In this document: piece by piece, positions 63,747 through 64,000 of the stretch
Layout: each line of letters starts with the position of its first letter
How positions within the stretch are numbered: position 1 is the first letter of the stretch
Origin: SKVR01 sp037441525
GTDB taxonomy: Bacteria > Bacteroidota > Bacteroidia > Bacteroidales > UBA7960
DNA length: 64,000 nt
Direction: 5' to 3'
Assembly (NCBI GenBank): GCA_037441525.1
Contig: JBBISA010000006.1
Location: 1 to 64,000 of the forward strand
Notes under the pieces: generated by a model
Seen by the model: the letters and a program-made list of their open reading frames with translations, nothing else
Database searches by the model: none
Told to the model about the DNA's origin: nothing
Made by a program: the position numbers and the translations under genes

Positions 63747-64000
63747 ATGAGGTATAAGGTTGCTTATCTAACATCAAAGAATCCTGCCGACAGGACCGTT
63801 TCATCGGGGGTTTATTTTTACCAATCAGAAGCAATTGAGAAACATATTGGTGAAGTATTTTTTCTTGGGCCGGTTAATAATTGGCTTATTGATTCTATAA
63901 AACTTTTTGCGAGATTGTTAAATAAGTTTTTTGGGATTAATTACAAAGCAACCCACAATATCATTGTTTCTAAAATCTACGGACAAGTTTTTACCAAACT
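63747..64000 (+). CDS. probable glycosyltransferase, N-terminal part
   Basis: A frame starting with ATG runs off the window after 84 codons. It reads MRYKVAYLTSKNPADRTVSS, then GVYFYQSEAIEKHIGEVFFLGP and more. A hydrophobic first strand, a Ser-Gly turn and a helix before VFFLGP fit the N-terminal Rossmann half of GT4-type (group 1) glycosyltransferases of Bacteroidota. The catalytic C-terminal half is outside the window, so donor and acceptor are unknown. A -7-like TAATTTCG (63692-63699, one mismatch) lies 48 bp upstream. Confidence 0.65.
   Translation, partial: MRYKVAYLTSKNPADRTVSSGVYFYQSEAIEKHIGEVFFLGPVNNWLIDSIKLFARLLNKFFGINYKATHNIIVSKIYGQVFTK

Noticed and set aside
1..64000. CRISPR array, tRNA or rRNA genes, prophage, complete insertion sequence
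   Set aside because: No regularly spaced repeats, cloverleaf-type sequence, rRNA segment, integrase or transposase was seen on either strand.

Overview
The window looks like a chromosomal segment of a Bacteroidota bacterium, probably Bacteroidales/Marinilabiliales-like (the rank below phylum is inference). The evidence is a type IX secretion (T9SS) sorting domain at the end of a giant secreted protein, a GldB-like gliding lipoprotein, a TonB-dependent receptor with an N-terminal carboxypeptidase-regulatory-like domain, a glsA/glsB glycine-lipid pair, an HU-CCDC81/SPOR membrane protein, and many copies of the Bacteroidota -7 promoter element TAnnTTTG. The cell is Gram-negative: it makes CMP-Kdo, outer-membrane barrels and lipoproteins, and its MurE carries the DNPR motif expected for meso-diaminopimelate.

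Layout. 1-5.2 kb: pyrB-pyrI and a cyclic-2,3-diphosphoglycerate-synthetase-like GTPase on the minus strand, divergent from argS. 5.4-17.6 kb: one uninterrupted gene for a roughly 4,050-residue modular secreted protein with four repeating blocks. 17.7-22.2 kb: an AbgT-family transporter, a long-chain acyl-CoA ligase and ispE. 22.3-28.5 kb: two plus-strand runs, GH3-like protein/exported protein/deoxynucleoside kinase/kdsB, then HU-SPOR protein/trmB/alkyltransferase-like protein. 28.7-30.1 kb: an Mrp-type Fe-S carrier with an Nfu scaffold. 30.2-36.3 kb: envelope lipoproteins, nadE, an outer-membrane barrel and gldB. 36.3-38.9 kb: glsA-glsB-engB on the minus strand.

39.2-54.8 kb is a complete-looking dcw (division and cell wall) cluster: mraZ, rsmH, ftsL, ftsI, murE, mraY, murD, ftsW, murG, murC, ftsQ, ftsA, ftsZ. 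The genes are tightly packed and often touching. The cluster is preceded by three TGGGN boxes at exact 10-bp spacing (an MraZ operator) and closed by a strong terminator after ftsZ. murF, murB and ddl are not in it. Beyond it lie a YqeY-like protein, a MORN-repeat protein, a small lipoprotein, and a divergent pair of a beta-helix surface lipoprotein and a TonB-dependent receptor. The window ends with a TPR protein, a poorly explained 0.77-kb gap and the 5' end of a probable glycosyltransferase.

No tRNA, rRNA, CRISPR array, complete insertion sequence or prophage was recognised. Most of the window is conserved housekeeping. The least-described parts are the giant four-block T9SS protein, the GH3-like operon, the divergent TonB receptor/beta-helix lipoprotein pair and the gap near 63 kb.
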